The notes: generated from the sequence alone by a model not told the origin. Shown: positions 1 through 11,761, counted from the first letter of the stretch. The stretch: DNA of 64,000 bases from Lytechinus pictus (GCF_037042905.1 NC_087251.1:36140501-36204500); one strand, 5' to 3'. Numbers and translations: made by a program.

Positions 1-2280
1 AAAAAAAAGGTAATTTGGGGAATTTATTTTTCATGATATATGGGGGAGCTGCTCCCACATGACGTCAGAAATTTTGTAAATACATAACTCTCTTATTCTT
101 TGATTGGTTTTCATCAAATCTTTACCAATACATTTCTCTATTCTACTTTTATTAAAACCAATTTACCATCGGGGTGAACATCCCCTTTAGTATTATGCTG
201 CAACATATAGTTTCAACATGTAGCTGCTTTCACAAACCTAATTACATACCAAGTGCATCAGACATAATGTTAAATAAAAAAAAATCATCAATTTAATTGG
301 AAAAGATGCCATGAACATCAAACTTGTATCCTGAAAATTAATTTCTCCCAAGTAATCTGATAACACTTGGAAGTATAGAGAAACAAATCGATTACAAAGA
401 CAACAAGAACATTCATCTTTTTATAACAAAAAAGGATATTCATCTTGACTTTGAAAGTTTGGCTTTTTTTTCTATCAGACTTGTCATTTCAACAATGTCC
501 TTGATTTATGATTGCCATTAAGATAAATGAAATATTTTTTAAGGAGGATCCAAAGTTTAGCTAATAATTTACCCTATCCTGCATAGTTCAATCAACTCAT
601 ACATTTTTATCAGTTATTTCATTCTTTTCTGTATATGTTGGGTTTTTTTTATGAAGTAGTAGTTCGTTTTTATTACAATTTACATGTTTACAAAGAAAAT
701 TGCATATTTTTTTTGTTGCTATTATAATTGTTCCTTAAATCTTGAGAACATATTAGCTGTTCCTTTGCATATTTGATTTGAATTTTGTATGCATTTTATA
801 TCATAATTTTTATTTCAAGCAATAATATATTTTTTTGTTTTCAGTACTTTGCTATTTGCCATTTGTGTATTTAGCCACAGTAAGGAATTGATTTTGGATG
901 TTACCAAAATGGTTCAAGTTGACTTGATTAGAAACATGTATAACTCTTTGGTAATAATCTTTTTGGTATCCTTTTATGATTACGGAATCAAGAGAACAAT
1001 TCTTGCCAAAATTATCTTTCTCATAACAAATAATATATATATCTTATCTCTTTTGGTAGTCACTGTATTGTATATCTATCTATTGCATTTTGAATATAGA
1101 TCAAACAGCATGTATCATTTTTGGGGGATCTGAATAATCTTTGCAATAGATTTGTCACCTGGCGGGCATTAGGATTTTCATGTACCTCAGTTTCCGTTCC
1201 CGTTGGTCAGGGCAGAAGAGTGTTAACTCTCACACTCGCCTAAAATTTTACATTTGCACACAATTACGTTAACGCCTTTATGCCAGTCGTGCAAGCGCAT
1301 TCTACCACCCTCCTGCCAGCCAGGAAAAGAATTATGTACAGGTGCCGCGGAGTGGATTTGAAAGTAGGGGGGCCTGACCATGCAAGAAGTTACAATCAAA
1401 TGTTGATTATTATGTCTTTGTACACGTTTATTGTAAAAATGGGGGGCTGATCTGAAGCACCCCCCCCCCATTCTGTGGCTTCTGATCTAAACTGAAAAAA
1501 GTGTGCCCAATATGAGTCATTTTATGTCCATTTTACTCTACGATGTCATATGTTCATCATCAAGTTATGTTCTTGTATTATTCTTCAGTGCATACCTGTC
1601 CCATAATAAGTCAGAATATTAAAATATGATGACCTCTACAGGCGATGCTATCGGTTAATATTTGATTGAAACATAGGAACATATCATCATAACTATATCA
1701 TATTTTGGACAAGACAGAAAGCTACAATTATTTCTTTAAATGCATAGTATTAACTGAGTATATATTATAAAAAGGAGGGTAACATGTATTGATAATCATT
1801 TTTCCTTTCATGTTTCTTCTCCCTCTCTACCTATATGTCTGTCATCTTCTGTCTCCAAAGTTTTCTTATTACTGCTTTACAATTTTAACATTTGTGAGTT
1901 TCAGAAGTATTTAGTTTTTAATTTAGTGATTCTAACTTGATTTTTAATACTATTATTATGGTGGATACCGATAATGGGGAAAGTTCTTGTCATTTTTTTG
2001 TTTAATTCCTTTCATATATACAAATATTTTATTTTTACAACAATAATGCCAGTGAAGAATTATTGCTATAAAAAGGCTAGACTCCCTTAGATAGGCATCC
2101 AATTATGTAAATAGGATTAACTGTAGATTGTGAATTATAACAGTAATATCAGGTGATACAACCAGAGCATTGTAATTATGGAGCTCAATATGTATAAATA
2201 AAAAATGAATTATCATTATTGACAAAAAAAAATGTTTTGTTATGACTTTGTTGTTTATTCTTGAATCTAAATTTTCACTT
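1..2280. other. AT-rich non-coding stretch
   Basis: I see no gene here. The open frame near 849-1133 is AT-rich and hydrophobic by composition only. There are short homopolymer tracts (C-run near 1460) and no convincing exon or terminal inverted repeat. Confidence 0.5.
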
Positions 2281-2608
2281 AGATGTAGTCTCTTTTCTGA
2301 GTTGAAAGAGAGAAAAAAAGGAATGAGGGTGGGAAAAGAGGGAGAGGGGAAAAAATGAGAGAAGGGGGAGGAAAGGGGGATGATGGAAAAAGGGGTAGAG
2401 GTGTAGGGAGAAGGGGATAAAAAGAGGGAAAGGAGGGGAGGGGAGATGAGTGGAGGAGGAAGAAGAAGGGAGGAGAAGAGGGAAACGGGAGGAGACAGAG
2501 AGGGAGAAGGAAGGAGAGGGTAAAGAATGAGGAGGAGGGGAGTGATGGAGGAAGGGGGTGAGGAGATGAGAGATGGAGGGAGGGAGAGGGGGAAGATTTT
2601 GATGAAGT
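2281..2608. repeat. purine-rich (G/A) low-complexity tract
   Basis: About 320 bases of almost pure purine on the plus strand, made of degenerate GGGA, GAGG and GGAGA units. It gives a spurious Ser/Pro/Leu/Phe-rich frame on the minus strand. Confidence 0.85.
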
Positions 2609-4958
2609 GTTAGTCAAAAATTAGCATTACATATTAATGGGTGAAAATCTAGTAGCATAATTGGTTACAAAGATATTTTTGCAACATTTGGGTTCATCGT
2701 GAAACAGAAGTTATCAATTCAGGGGTCTATTACAGAGAGAGTTGATTTCCAACCAATTAAAAGCAAGCATAAGGTACTGGCGCTTGATATTTTGAATCGC
2801 AATCAAACCGCAACTCATTCTACATTGGACCCCTTACACTGAGGATCATGACAATTCATTATTTTCTGTTTGAAAAGAATCATAGAAATGAGATCACATA
2901 TCAGTGAAAGATTACATGACTAGAATCTATTTTTTTTTTAAATAGTGATCAGTGAAACGCAAAATACAACTCAAATTTAATCATACACAATGGCCACCAT
3001 TTTTAGAGCAAAAAAATAATAATTCACCCCCCCCCCCCCCCAATCATGCTACATACTACTGAATACTGTGTACATTCATTGCCTGGGAGAGGTATGTTTT
3101 AGCAACAATTAGAAAATATATAAAAATATTGAATTTCACAGACAGGTTGAATGGAATTTGAGGTAGCATGACTAATTAAAACTGAAGTTAATAACTTTAT
3201 TTTTATTCACAAAATGATTTTCCCCATTTCTATCTAAAATTACCCTCATAATGCTGTCTTGTGCTGGCGCTGTTTGAAATTCAAGTATTGCTGCATTGAG
3301 TGTTGCAGGTAGTTGTAGTTGAATTTTTTATTTAGAAATAAAATTGAGATGAGCTGAAAGTAAAATGAAGGGGTAAAGAGAGAGATGCTTAGAAAAGTGT
3401 GTAAGGGGTGGGATGGGGGCCATGATCCTGCATGCAGAGTGCTAGAAGGACCTAAAAGGGAAAGAGACAAATTTGGTTGGTAGAAATCAAAGGAAAGAGA
3501 TAGGAAAATTGAAAGCTTGATATTAGGACTGTAATCCCATTTCATAGTAAGTGATCCTCATTAGGAAAGGGTCCATAAAAAAATGATATAGAATAGAATA
3601 ATAGAAAATAAAGTAAAATTAACAAAAATCAGACAATAGATACAAATTCATATGTTTTTAATTATGGAGAACTAAACATGGTTTATTTTCTCCACAATCC
3701 AAGAAAAATATTGGGTAATGGATGGGTACAAGCAGATGCAGATCCAGGGGCAAATTAACCCACCTTTTTTCTGATTGTCAACATTCTTTGGACAGGAAAT
3801 ATTGTTTACCATGGGTGAACATTGTTTCTCTCCCCCCCTCCCCTTCTCTCTCTCTCTCTCTCTTTTTTTTTTTGGGGGGGGGCTTGGTTATCAAACAAAT
3901 TAAGGAGGAAAAACTGCTCACCCTCCTGGTTCGAGCAGGATCTACTGCTGGGTTAATAAACAGAATATTCAAGCAGAGAAGGAGTATATGAAATAACAAA
4001 AAGGGGTCACAAGATGGCGCTATTCCACAAATACAAACAGATCAATTGAAGGAGAGAAGGGAACTCGTTTTTTTAAAATGCACATTCCCTGATTCAATTG
4101 AGAAAACAAATTATGGGGATTTGAGATAAATCATGATCTGCTGTGAATAATGACCTTTCAGATACTAACTTTAAATCATAATTCATATATGACTGTTTAT
4201 TTTTAAATCTAATTAAGAGATTGACTGGTCAAAAATCGTAGCTGATCTAGATTCCAAGTGAATCTGCATAATTTCATGTGAACTCGAACTTAAAAAGTTC
4301 CCTCGTTAAGAATATTTTTGCCCAACTATGCATATTAATATGTTTTAAACAAACTTTTTCACCAGAACAATCATTAAAATAAAATTGTTAGATAGTTATT
4401 AAAAAGAAATGATGGTTAAATTAAGAGAGTTCTTACTCTTTGATACACTTAACTGATATATTACTAGGCTGTTAATATGTTATGTTTATTCATTCAAAGA
4501 AATTACCTCTGATGTTAAAATTAAGCAGTTCGCTAACAAGTATTAGAAGTATTATAAAACAGTGGCATATAATATTACGCCTAGATGACAGGGGTGGATA
4601 AATTTTCAGGTGGGAACCATGCTGTGTAAGTTTAAAAAAAAGAAAGAAAATGTCCACTTATATATCTATAATTGTTATCATAATCATTATTATCATTATT
4701 ATTTTAAACTATACAATAAAACGTCTTTTTTCTCTCTCTTTTTTTCTCACTTGCTCACACTTTTAAACAAAAAAAGGCTGGGGAGGGGGAGCTAAAAGGG
4801 ACCATAACAGAGGGCGTTTTATTATTCTGAATCAACGCACCGTGGATACAAATCCTGACTGAATCACATTTACATTCCAGCCCCGGATTCCAGCTTTTCT
4901 GTTTTTACATTTAGTTTAGTCTGTCAGATGTCAAAACTTTTTCACCGGTCAAACTCAG
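2609..4958. other. non-coding stretch with microsatellites
   Basis: No supported gene. It holds a poly-C run near 3030 and a CT repeat followed by T and G runs at about 3836-3880. The rest is unremarkable AT-rich sequence. Confidence 0.5.
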
Positions 4959-4959
4959 T

Positions 4960-5196
4960 TTAAAGATGCCCTTTTATGCTATCAAGAAGATGTGCACCAG
5001 GATCAAGTGTATTCATTGTTATGGTTTCAAAAGGGAGATACAGCCGCTCTTTCCAGGCAGGACGTTTAGCAGAGAAGAAGTGCGCCTCTTCGCCGAACTC
5101 TGGCGACCCGAATCCTCTGCATACCGCTGCCGATGGGATTAGTGGCTGATACTGGGTGTTGATGCGTTGGTGAAGTGAGGTCCGTTGTAAGTCCAT
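4960..5196 (-). CDS. possible small ORF or terminal exon, unrecognised
   Basis: This 78-codon minus-strand frame starts MDLQRTSLHQRINTQ and ends LLDSIKGHL before a TAA stop. Unlike nearby frames it has mixed, protein-like composition and no homopolymer bias (for example FFSAKRPAWKERLYLPFE). Just upstream on the minus strand is a CTAT/CTGT microsatellite, so the true 5' boundary is unclear; it could be a terminal exon with an acceptor just before the ATG. I do not recognise a domain, signal peptide or membrane segment. It may equally be a piece of an old repeat. Confidence 0.3.
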   Translation of the reverse strand: MDLQRTSLHQRINTQYQPLIPSAAVCRGFGSPEFGEEAHFFSAKRPAWKERLYLPFETITMNTLDPGAHLLDSIKGHL

Positions 5197-5262
5197 CTAT
5201 CTGCCTGTCTCTCTATCTATCTGTCTATCTCTCTATTTTCTACCTATCTTATATTCTATCTG
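5196..5262. repeat. (CTAT)n/(CTGT)n microsatellite
   Basis: Imperfect tetranucleotide repeats of CTAT, CTGT and CTCT on the plus strand. Confidence 0.8.
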
Positions 5263-5519
5263 TTTGAATTAACCTAAGGAGCTTCGCGGGCCGGATAGCC
5301 AGGCGGCTCTAGAGAGTAAAAATCATTTACTAACGTAAGGTTACCGTACTCTCATACGAAGCCAGGCCTTCTATCTCATAGACCCACACAAAGGAAGCCA
5401 AAACCTGAAACTTTCACCCCCGAGATTTCTACTTTCCTTCTAAAAGATCTAGCTCTAAATCATGTACATGAGATAAAACTTCATTTCTGACATTTGTATA
5501 TACGCTCTCGTTGTTATTT

Positions 5520-6140
5520 TTAAAACAGGAATTCATCAAAAAAATGAAAAGATATTGTGAAAAGACGGAAGAGACTAGCCCGATGTTTACGCCGCCATCT
5601 TGTTTCAGATTGTACTTCCCCAACGTTACGGACGCGAGCGTTACCCCAATTTTTCTCGATAAGAAGAAAATGCTATGCTTTGGAGCGGCTTTCTGTGTTC
5701 TTTTTCTCAATAAGACAAAAATGCTATGCCTTGGAACGGAAATTTGAGTGTAAAAATGGGGGTCCCCTCCGCGGCACATACCCACTATGCATTATATACT
5801 GAGTGCCCCCCCCCCCCCCGGGGGTACTCGACCAAAAAATTGGTAGGTGTGTGCCGCGGGCGAGACAAAAACCGGGGGCCTTGGAGCGGACGCAGACTTA
5901 TTGTAAAGAGGAGGGTCCTCGGGACGGGCTTTGGAACTACAAATGTTTGTGAATACGGGGGTCCTTGGAACGGGTCGCTTGCGTGTGCATCCATATGGAA
6001 CGGGCCATGGGCATACGTGTATGCAGCTAGCCCAGCGACACGGGCGCCGGGTGCGCTCGTGCAGAGGCGATGGTCGGACAGCGCTCAGCGACCGCTTTTC
6101 ACCAAAATTTCAGCTCATTGTGGCGGATCGATGCGACCGA
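5520..6140. repeat. GC-rich dispersed repeat
   Basis: A GC-rich block with a C-run near 5808 and the phrases GGTACTCGACC, GTGCCGCGGGCGAG and repeated CTTGGAACGG/CTTGGAGCGG. I have seen such blocks as dispersed repeats in urchin and amphioxus sequence; that is recall, not a search. Open frames through it have no protein-family features. Confidence 0.45.
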
Positions 6141-7093
6141 AACATACTTTCCTTCATACTTTTTTTCCTTCTTTCTATCATTTTACCTTTTCTTTATTTC
6201 TTCCTTAATTCCTTTCTTCCCTCTTTCAATCCTTCCTTCCTTTCCTTCATTCTGTGTTACTTTCTTTGTTTCTTTCTTCCTTCCATCCATCCTTTCTTTA
6301 CCCTTTCTTGTTTTTTATTTCTTCCTTCTTTCAGCCCTTTCTCTCTTTCTTTCATTCATTCCTTCCTTCTTTCTGTCTTTTTTTTCTTTTTCCCTTCGTT
6401 CCATCTATCCTTATACCTTTTCTTTCTTTCTTTTTTTTACTGCTTGCTTCCTTTCTTTTCTTTCTTCTTTCGTTCTTTCTTTCCTTCATTCCTTCCTTTC
6501 TTTGTCTTTCGGTCTTTCTTTTTTTCTTCCTTTCATCTATTCTTTTACCTTTTCTTTCTTTTTTATATTGCTTGCTTGCTTCCTTTCCTTCCTTCCTTAT
6601 TCTTTTCCTTCATTCTTTTTTCCTTCTTTCTATCATTTTACCTTTTCTATATTTCTTCCTTAATTCCTTTCTTCACTCTTTCAATCCTTTCTTCCTTTCT
6701 TTCTTTCTTCCCTGTCTGTCTTTCTTTCTTTTTTCATTCCATCTCTCCTTTTACCCTTTCTTTCTTTCTTTTTATTGCTTCTTTCCTTCTTTCTTTTACT
6801 TCCTGTCTTTTGTTCTTTCTTTCTTTCTTTATTGCTTGCTTCATTTCTTTCCTTCTTTCTTTCTTTCTTTTCTTAATTTCTTTATTTCTTTTGTTCTTTC
6901 TTTCTTATTTTTGTTCTTTCTTATTTTTGTTCTTTCTTTCTTATTTTTGTTCTTTCTTTCCTTCCTTCTTTCTTTCTTTAGTTCTTTTTTTTTTTTCCTT
7001 CCTTAACATGTAGCCTTTCTTTACCTTTTCTTTTTCCTTCCTTTCTTCCTTCCTTTCTTTCTTTCTGTTTGTCTTTCATTCATTCATTCCTTC
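6141..7093. repeat. long polypyrimidine (CTTT/CCTT)n tract
   Basis: About 950 bases of plus-strand C/T with CTTT, CCTT, CATT and GCTTG variants. It gives long Phe/Leu/Ser-rich frames up to 360 codons in all three plus frames, which is composition, not coding. Short sub-blocks such as TTCTTTCTTATTTTTG repeat locally near 6895-6955. Confidence 0.95.
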
Positions 7094-7384
7094 ATTTTTT
7101 TGGGGGGTAACAAGAAAGGACAGCAAAATAAACTCTCGCCTTTTTTTAATGTTTTCTTTATTTTTTTGGGACCAGTAAAAAATTGAAAAACTGGCTATCT
7201 ACTGGTCCGACATGAATAGGTTGGACCAGTAGAAAAAAGGGTTAGTGTGGAGCCCTGAGTCCTTGACTTTTCATCAATAAAGGGTCTCATTAAACATGCT
7301 CAAAATTTGGGGTTTTTTTTAGTGCTCTGGTGAATAAAAAACAATAATCCTGAAGATTAAAATGAAAAACAGATCATACATGTA

Positions 7385-8527
7385 CAGGGTTGGGCTCAAT
7401 TACTTTCTTCAATTATAATTACACATTTTGCAATTAGGTAATTGAAGAAATGTTCAGTTACAATTCCTTTTCAATTAAACCAAAAAAAAATCAATTACAA
7501 TAACCAATTACTTTTGTCAATTACTTTCTATAAGTCATAAATCAGAGGCCCATGTCATAAAGAACTTGCAACTGTTGTAACTTTTCCAAAATAGCAACTA
7601 CCATGGTAACATAAACAGGGCTCAGCAGCCAATCATAATCAAGGTTGCCATGGTAGTTGTCATAATGGCAAAGGAACAACAGTTGCAAGTCTTTTATGAA
7701 ACGGGCCCCTGATCAATGTATATTTTGTATGTAGCGCCACCCATTTTGTGCACTTCTTTACAGCAATAGTCTCTCCTCTTTCCTCCCTATCATGGGAAAG
7801 GATGTACAGTTTTATGCAAGGGAGCACTATATAGCTAAGGGAAAAGAGAAATAAGCAATCCAGTGTAAATTGAATAATGAATTAAGTAATGAAGTAATAT
7901 AATTAAAAGTAATTGACAGTAATTTAAGTCAATTACAAGTTTTCAATTACAATTACTTTCCCTTTATGGCAAGTTCCCCCAAGTCTGCGCAGTCCCTCTT
8001 GTCTGCGTACGCGAGTATCTGCGCGATTCTAGTAAAAGAAGATACGCAACGAACACAAACTTTACACATGCAACACATAAACAGATATTCGTTTAAAAAT
8101 CTGACTCAAAATGGTGGAAAAATAATAAATTTTTGGCATTTCATGTGACAGTCTCAAAATGCAGCCTTTCTCATCAAAATATTCGAATCGTGTGCAAAGT
8201 GAATGGGTGTGCAGACATGGGGTACCATTTTTTTTTCAATCTGAGAATGACTGCCCGAGGTTTTTTCCAAGAAAATCCTAGATTTCTTTCAAATTTTTAT
8301 GAGATTATCGGTTTACTTACTCATAATAATATAAGGAACATTATTAACTGAAAGATTTTGTGAAATAAAAAATAAATTCATGTTAAATCTTAACTCAAAT
8401 CGTTAGGTGCGCAGACTTGGGGACCACCATCATAAAAATTTCAATTACAAATTACAACTACAACTACTCTAAAAAATGTAATCAATTACGTAATTGATCA
8501 ATTACTTTGTAATTGATCCCAACCCTG
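7385..8527. mobile_element. hAT-like non-autonomous element (CAGGGTTGGG ends)
   Basis: The element runs from CAGGGTTGGG to CCCAACCCTG, with subterminal CAATTAC/GTAATTG motifs repeated inwards on both sides. The flanks are TACATGTA on the left and TACATATG on the right, an imperfect 8-bp target duplication that would fit the hAT superfamily. There is no transposase, so it would need one in trans. A second MITE lies inside it at 7543-7711. Confidence 0.65.
7543..7711. mobile_element. MITE with ~30-bp TIRs, nested
   Basis: Inverted ends read CAGAGGCCCATGTCATAA on the left and, on the complementary strand of the right end, CAGGGGCCCGTTTCATAA; both continue into CTTGCAACTGTTGT. It also carries internal CTACCATGG / CCATGGTAG inverted motifs. 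It is inserted within the larger CAGGGTTGGG element. Confidence 0.75.
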
Positions 8528-8647
8528 TACATATGAATGAATGGTATATTTTTGTTATAGAAGTGTTCATACTTTCTTGAGTGTATGTTGAACTTGTATA
8601 AGCCTGAACAGGGTGGCTGCAGACTGCAATTGGTTTAAGTCTAATTA

Positions 8648-9588
8648 GGGCCGTCTGCACCATCCCGAGTTTTCAAATTAGCGCGCTATTTCTGATCCGG
8701 CAAATTATCCCGATCTGAAAAATCTCGAGATTGTTTGCAGTGGAGACGCAATAATCGCGCTAGTTCGTAGGATTAATCTCGAGATTGCAATCCCAAGTCA
8801 ACTCGGGTTTATTTGCAAAATAGCGCGCTATTTTACGAATTATCCCGCTAATTCGTAGGTGCAGACACACTCGAGATTGGACTCGGGGTAATTTATTCAT
8901 GACGTCAGTCCATAATGCAATTCGCGTTCCACTTCCGCCTTGGTCAAAACAAAAACATGTGCGAAAGTCTACTTTATACACGCGAACAGACATTATTGCG
9001 AATAGCGTTCATCAATTCCTCAATCAGCAACGATGGTGTCCCAACAGTGAATGGATTTTGGGAGAGACCAGACCTATGGATATGGGGGAGGCGCTCATTT
9101 ATCGACGATGTTCATAGTCAATAACAACACTGACAGCAGTGCCGTCTTATTGGCCTTCGCAAAATGTGAGCAAATAGCATTCTTTCCTCCTCCTTTTCTC
9201 TCTCCCTCTCTCTCTCTGTCATTGCCTCCTTCTCCGCCATCATATTAAACGAAGAATACATCACTTCTTCACTCGCTGAGTGCGGCTGAGCTGAGAGGAT
9301 TGTTGCATAACACTTGTCGAATTCGGCGAAAGTGCTAGAGAAAGGAGTAGGCTACATGTATTTGATTGCATATCGCGGGAAGTTATTCAAAAGCGCGGGC
9401 CGTTGAAACTCCAAGATCCGAAAGTGCGCATGCTCGGAATATTGGGCTTGTTGCCTCGCTCGAGCAGGAATCGCTCTTCTTGCGATGGTGGAGACGGGGT
9501 TTCTTGAATCTCGAGATTAATCGCGAAGAGGGCCGATCGGGCTAAAATCTCGAGATTGAGCAAACTCGGGATGGTGCAGCACCGCCTA
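8648..9588. mobile_element. DNA element with repeated ATCTCGAGAT subterminal sites
   Basis: The ends are inverted copies containing GCACCATCCCGAGTTT. The perfect palindrome ATCTCGAGAT, or its half CTCGAGATT, occurs near both ends (about 8729, 8773, 8868, 9508 and 9548). There is no transposase frame. The multiple palindromes near the ends resemble transposase-binding subterminal repeats. The core (8890-9250) has moderate GC and a CT-rich tract. Confidence 0.6.
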
Positions 9589-9748
9589 TTGATTTCCAGG
9601 AGCTTTTTGTTTTCTGTTTGAATCCTGTGTGCAAGGGGAGTCTTAGCTGTTACTCAAGAACCTCTGCCTACCGGTAATTATTAAAAGCGTAATTATTATC
9701 ATTGACCAAGTTTTGACCTATACAGTATATCTTTGTTTATTCTTCCAG

Positions 9749-9874
9749 CTGTGCAGCCCTCCCCCTTCTGCTCCACCACCACCAATAAGAGGTCTGGCTC
9801 CTGGTTATTATGCAGAGATGGAGAATCTTCTGAGGCAACGAGATGATGCCATAGAAGAGGCAGAGAAACTGCAG
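9749..9874 (+). CDS. internal exon of an unrecognised coiled-coil protein
   Basis: A 126-base, 42-codon phase-0 exon lies between a polypyrimidine/CTTCCAG acceptor and a CAG|GTTGGT donor. It reads a Pro-rich start (CSPPPSAPPPP), then IRGLAPGYYAEMENLL and a charged helical stretch RQRDDAIEEAEKLQ with heptad-like spacing. No stops or frameshifts interrupt it. I do not recognise the protein. The next candidate exon, 2.1 kb downstream at 11985, is in matching phase but decayed and triplicated, so this may be a pseudogene or a gene whose real next exon is elsewhere. Confidence 0.5.
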
Positions 9875-9949
9875 GTTGGTCAAGATCTTTTGCCATTATT
9901 TTTCTACCAAATTCCTTCAACTATGAATTCTTTAGATTTCATTACTGTA

Positions 9950-10175
9950 GGTAAAGGACCTAGAGCCATTTCGTAAAGCTGTTTGTCAGTTACATTTACA
10001 CATGACCTTATGCATAAGCTTACACATGATTGATGACCCTTTCTTGTGTAAACATTGTATCCTTATGTCCTTATGTAGGTAACTAAGCGCCTAAGAACAT
10101 GTTCCAGTCATGACTAAAGTTGTGCGTAATGTCCTGTGCAACTTTACAAACATCTGTATGAAGCACTGTCCTGTT
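9950..10175. mobile_element. degenerate MITE (GCTGTTTGT...TTAC family)
   Basis: The left end contains TTCGTAAAGCTGTTTGTCAG and the right end is a degenerate inverted copy (CAACTTTACAAACA). It is related by its ends to the better preserved copy at 27709-27891. Confidence 0.4.
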
Positions 10176-10187
10176 GGGTGTTTTATA

Positions 10188-10381
10188 GGTGACACAACAT
10201 TTGCCCCTGCGACAATATCCCCGGGTTTAATTTCATCTAATATGTATGGTTAGGGTTCCAGAGGGTTTTATGTAAGGTTTAGGGTAGGGTATAGTTCTGA
10301 ACCCAGGGTTGAAGTTGGTCATTCGATTAGTGTGTGGAATTTAGAGCGGAGCAATTGTTGCCGGAGCAAATATCATGGGAC
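10188..10381. mobile_element. short foldback element, copy A
   Basis: It begins GGTGACACAACATTTGC and ends GGAGCAAATATCATGGGAC. The ends carry inverted 'GCTCC-x-CGACAA' / 'GGAGCAATTGT' modules, the unit that forms the long tandem arrays at 31.4 and 35.0 kb. A perfect 9-bp direct repeat TGTTTTATA flanks it (10179-10187 and 10382-10390). The interior (TTTAGGGTAGGGTATAG) is shared with the copy at 60406-60632. No coding capacity. Confidence 0.8.
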
Positions 10382-10572
10382 TGTTTTATAAAGATGTTTA
10401 TGAGTACTGGTGCTCTTGTGGTAATGATATATCCAGGGGAGACCTTACCTGGGGCTCGGGGTGATTTGGTCCCCCGAAATTCTCAAAAGAGCTGTGGAAG
10501 ACTCAAGTTTAAAAAAAATCCTGGGATATTCAATTTATCTGCAATGTCAAAGGTTAATTTATATAAATCCAA

Positions 10573-10897
10573 TGGGCACGTCATGGTCTCGTGGTTCTGA
10601 CTCTCGCCTTTCAAACAGAGGGTCGTGGGTTCGTATCCTATTCGTGGCGTGTGTTTTCTTTCAAGAAATTTATCCACACTGCTGCACTCAACCCAGTTGA
10701 GGTAAATGGGTACCGGCAGGAAATCATTCCTCAAAAAGCTGTGTGCACCTGAATCGGTAGCTTAGCTTAGCCGGGTAATAATAATAGCAGGGCCCACTGG
10801 GAGAACATGCTGAAATGTATAGCAGCAAGCTAGGTACCCCAGCATTCATGATAATAATAATAATGCTTTTCATTTATATAGTGCTTTTAACAAGTGT
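10573..10897 (+). mobile_element. tRNA-derived SINE, interrupted
   Basis: The head contains tRNA-promoter-like boxes: an A-box-like GTCTCGTGGTTCTGACTC and a B-box-like GGGTTCGTATCC about 40 bases later. The body includes CTGCACTCAACCCAGTTGAG and CTGTGTGCACCTGAATCGG, then an ATAATAATAATAATGC tail that runs into ATTTATATAGTGCTTTTAAC. The same body recurs at 42232-42450 and partly at 18615-18720. The tail is split by the element at 10898-11678 and resumes at 11687. Confidence 0.75.
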
Positions 10898-11678
10898 AGG
10901 GACAGTGATTTTCCATTTCAAAAAAAGGTATTTTCCATTTCAGAAAATCTGAAATTCTGTTTCAGCATGTCTGAAAACGGAAATTCCATTTCTCCATAGA
11001 CTTTGTGTACATTAAAAGGTGATAATTCCGTTTACATGGAAAATCAATATGCATTGAGTAGCGATGTCACAACACTCGCGCTGGCCAAAATTTGTATCTG
11101 CCACTGTACTAACAACGCATTAGAATCCGTTCTAATCAGATCTGTATGGGCACACAAAATATTTTGACAAACACATTTAACATGAATACATCCTCACCTT
11201 TCACATTATTCCTTTTATTTTATGGTCGATAATTTGGGTTTTTTTGGACATCGTTTTTGAGCAGTAACGATTTTCGCCTATCCGCCATTTTGGATTTCAA
11301 GAGTGTATGCCGCGATATCTTGTATCACCGAACGTAGAGGGTAGCAACACACGGCCGTGTTGTCAAAGTCAAACAATGTGTGCATGTGAATGTTTTCGAT
11401 ATGGCCGGGGGCGAAGGGTACGATCGACTTGAGTGATGGAGTCGAGTACAGTCACAAAGTGTGGATTGTCATGATTGTAGCGAATTGAGATCATGTTTTG
11501 TGGCCAGTTAATATTCATTTCTTGTTAAGATTTTAGAGTAATTACTGTTGCTGTTCTGTATATTTTGAGGAAAAACATGTTTTCCGTGATTTTCCGTTTG
11601 AAATGCCACTTTCCGTTTCAAAAGGCTGTTTCCTTGAATTCCATCCGTTTTCCGCGATCGCAGAAAATCACTGTCCCT
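10898..11678. mobile_element. hAT-like MITE with perfect 8-bp TSD
   Basis: The termini are inverted: AGGGACAGTGATTTTC at the left and GAAAATCACTGTCCCT at the right, 16 of 16 matching. The element is flanked by a perfect 8-bp direct repeat ACAAGTGT (10890-10897 and 11679-11686). Repeated TTCCGTTT / AAACGGAA motifs sit inside both ends. It is 781 bp with no transposase. The 8-bp duplication fits hAT. It interrupts the SINE tail and is therefore younger. Confidence 0.85.
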
Positions 11679-11686
11679 ACAAGTGT

Positions 11687-11761
11687 TTCTATGCGCTTTA
11701 CATAGAAATTAACACAAAATTATAATAAAAATTATTGAACATTTATATATATATATAGTAT
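11687..11761 (+). mobile_element. continuation of the SINE tail
   Basis: TTCTATGCGCTTTACATAG continues the sequence interrupted at 10897, followed by a TA-rich stretch. Confidence 0.55.

Noticed and set aside
849-1133. 94-codon hydrophobic ORF resembling a membrane protein
   Set aside because: Very AT-rich with Ile/Leu/Tyr bias typical of translated intergenic DNA; no family pattern.
2279-2617. 112-codon minus-strand ORF rich in Ser, Pro, Leu and Phe
   Set aside because: Produced by the purine-rich low-complexity tract.
5931-7013. 360-codon Phe/Leu/Ser-rich plus-strand ORF
   Set aside because: It is a translation of the polypyrimidine tract; other plus frames are open too.
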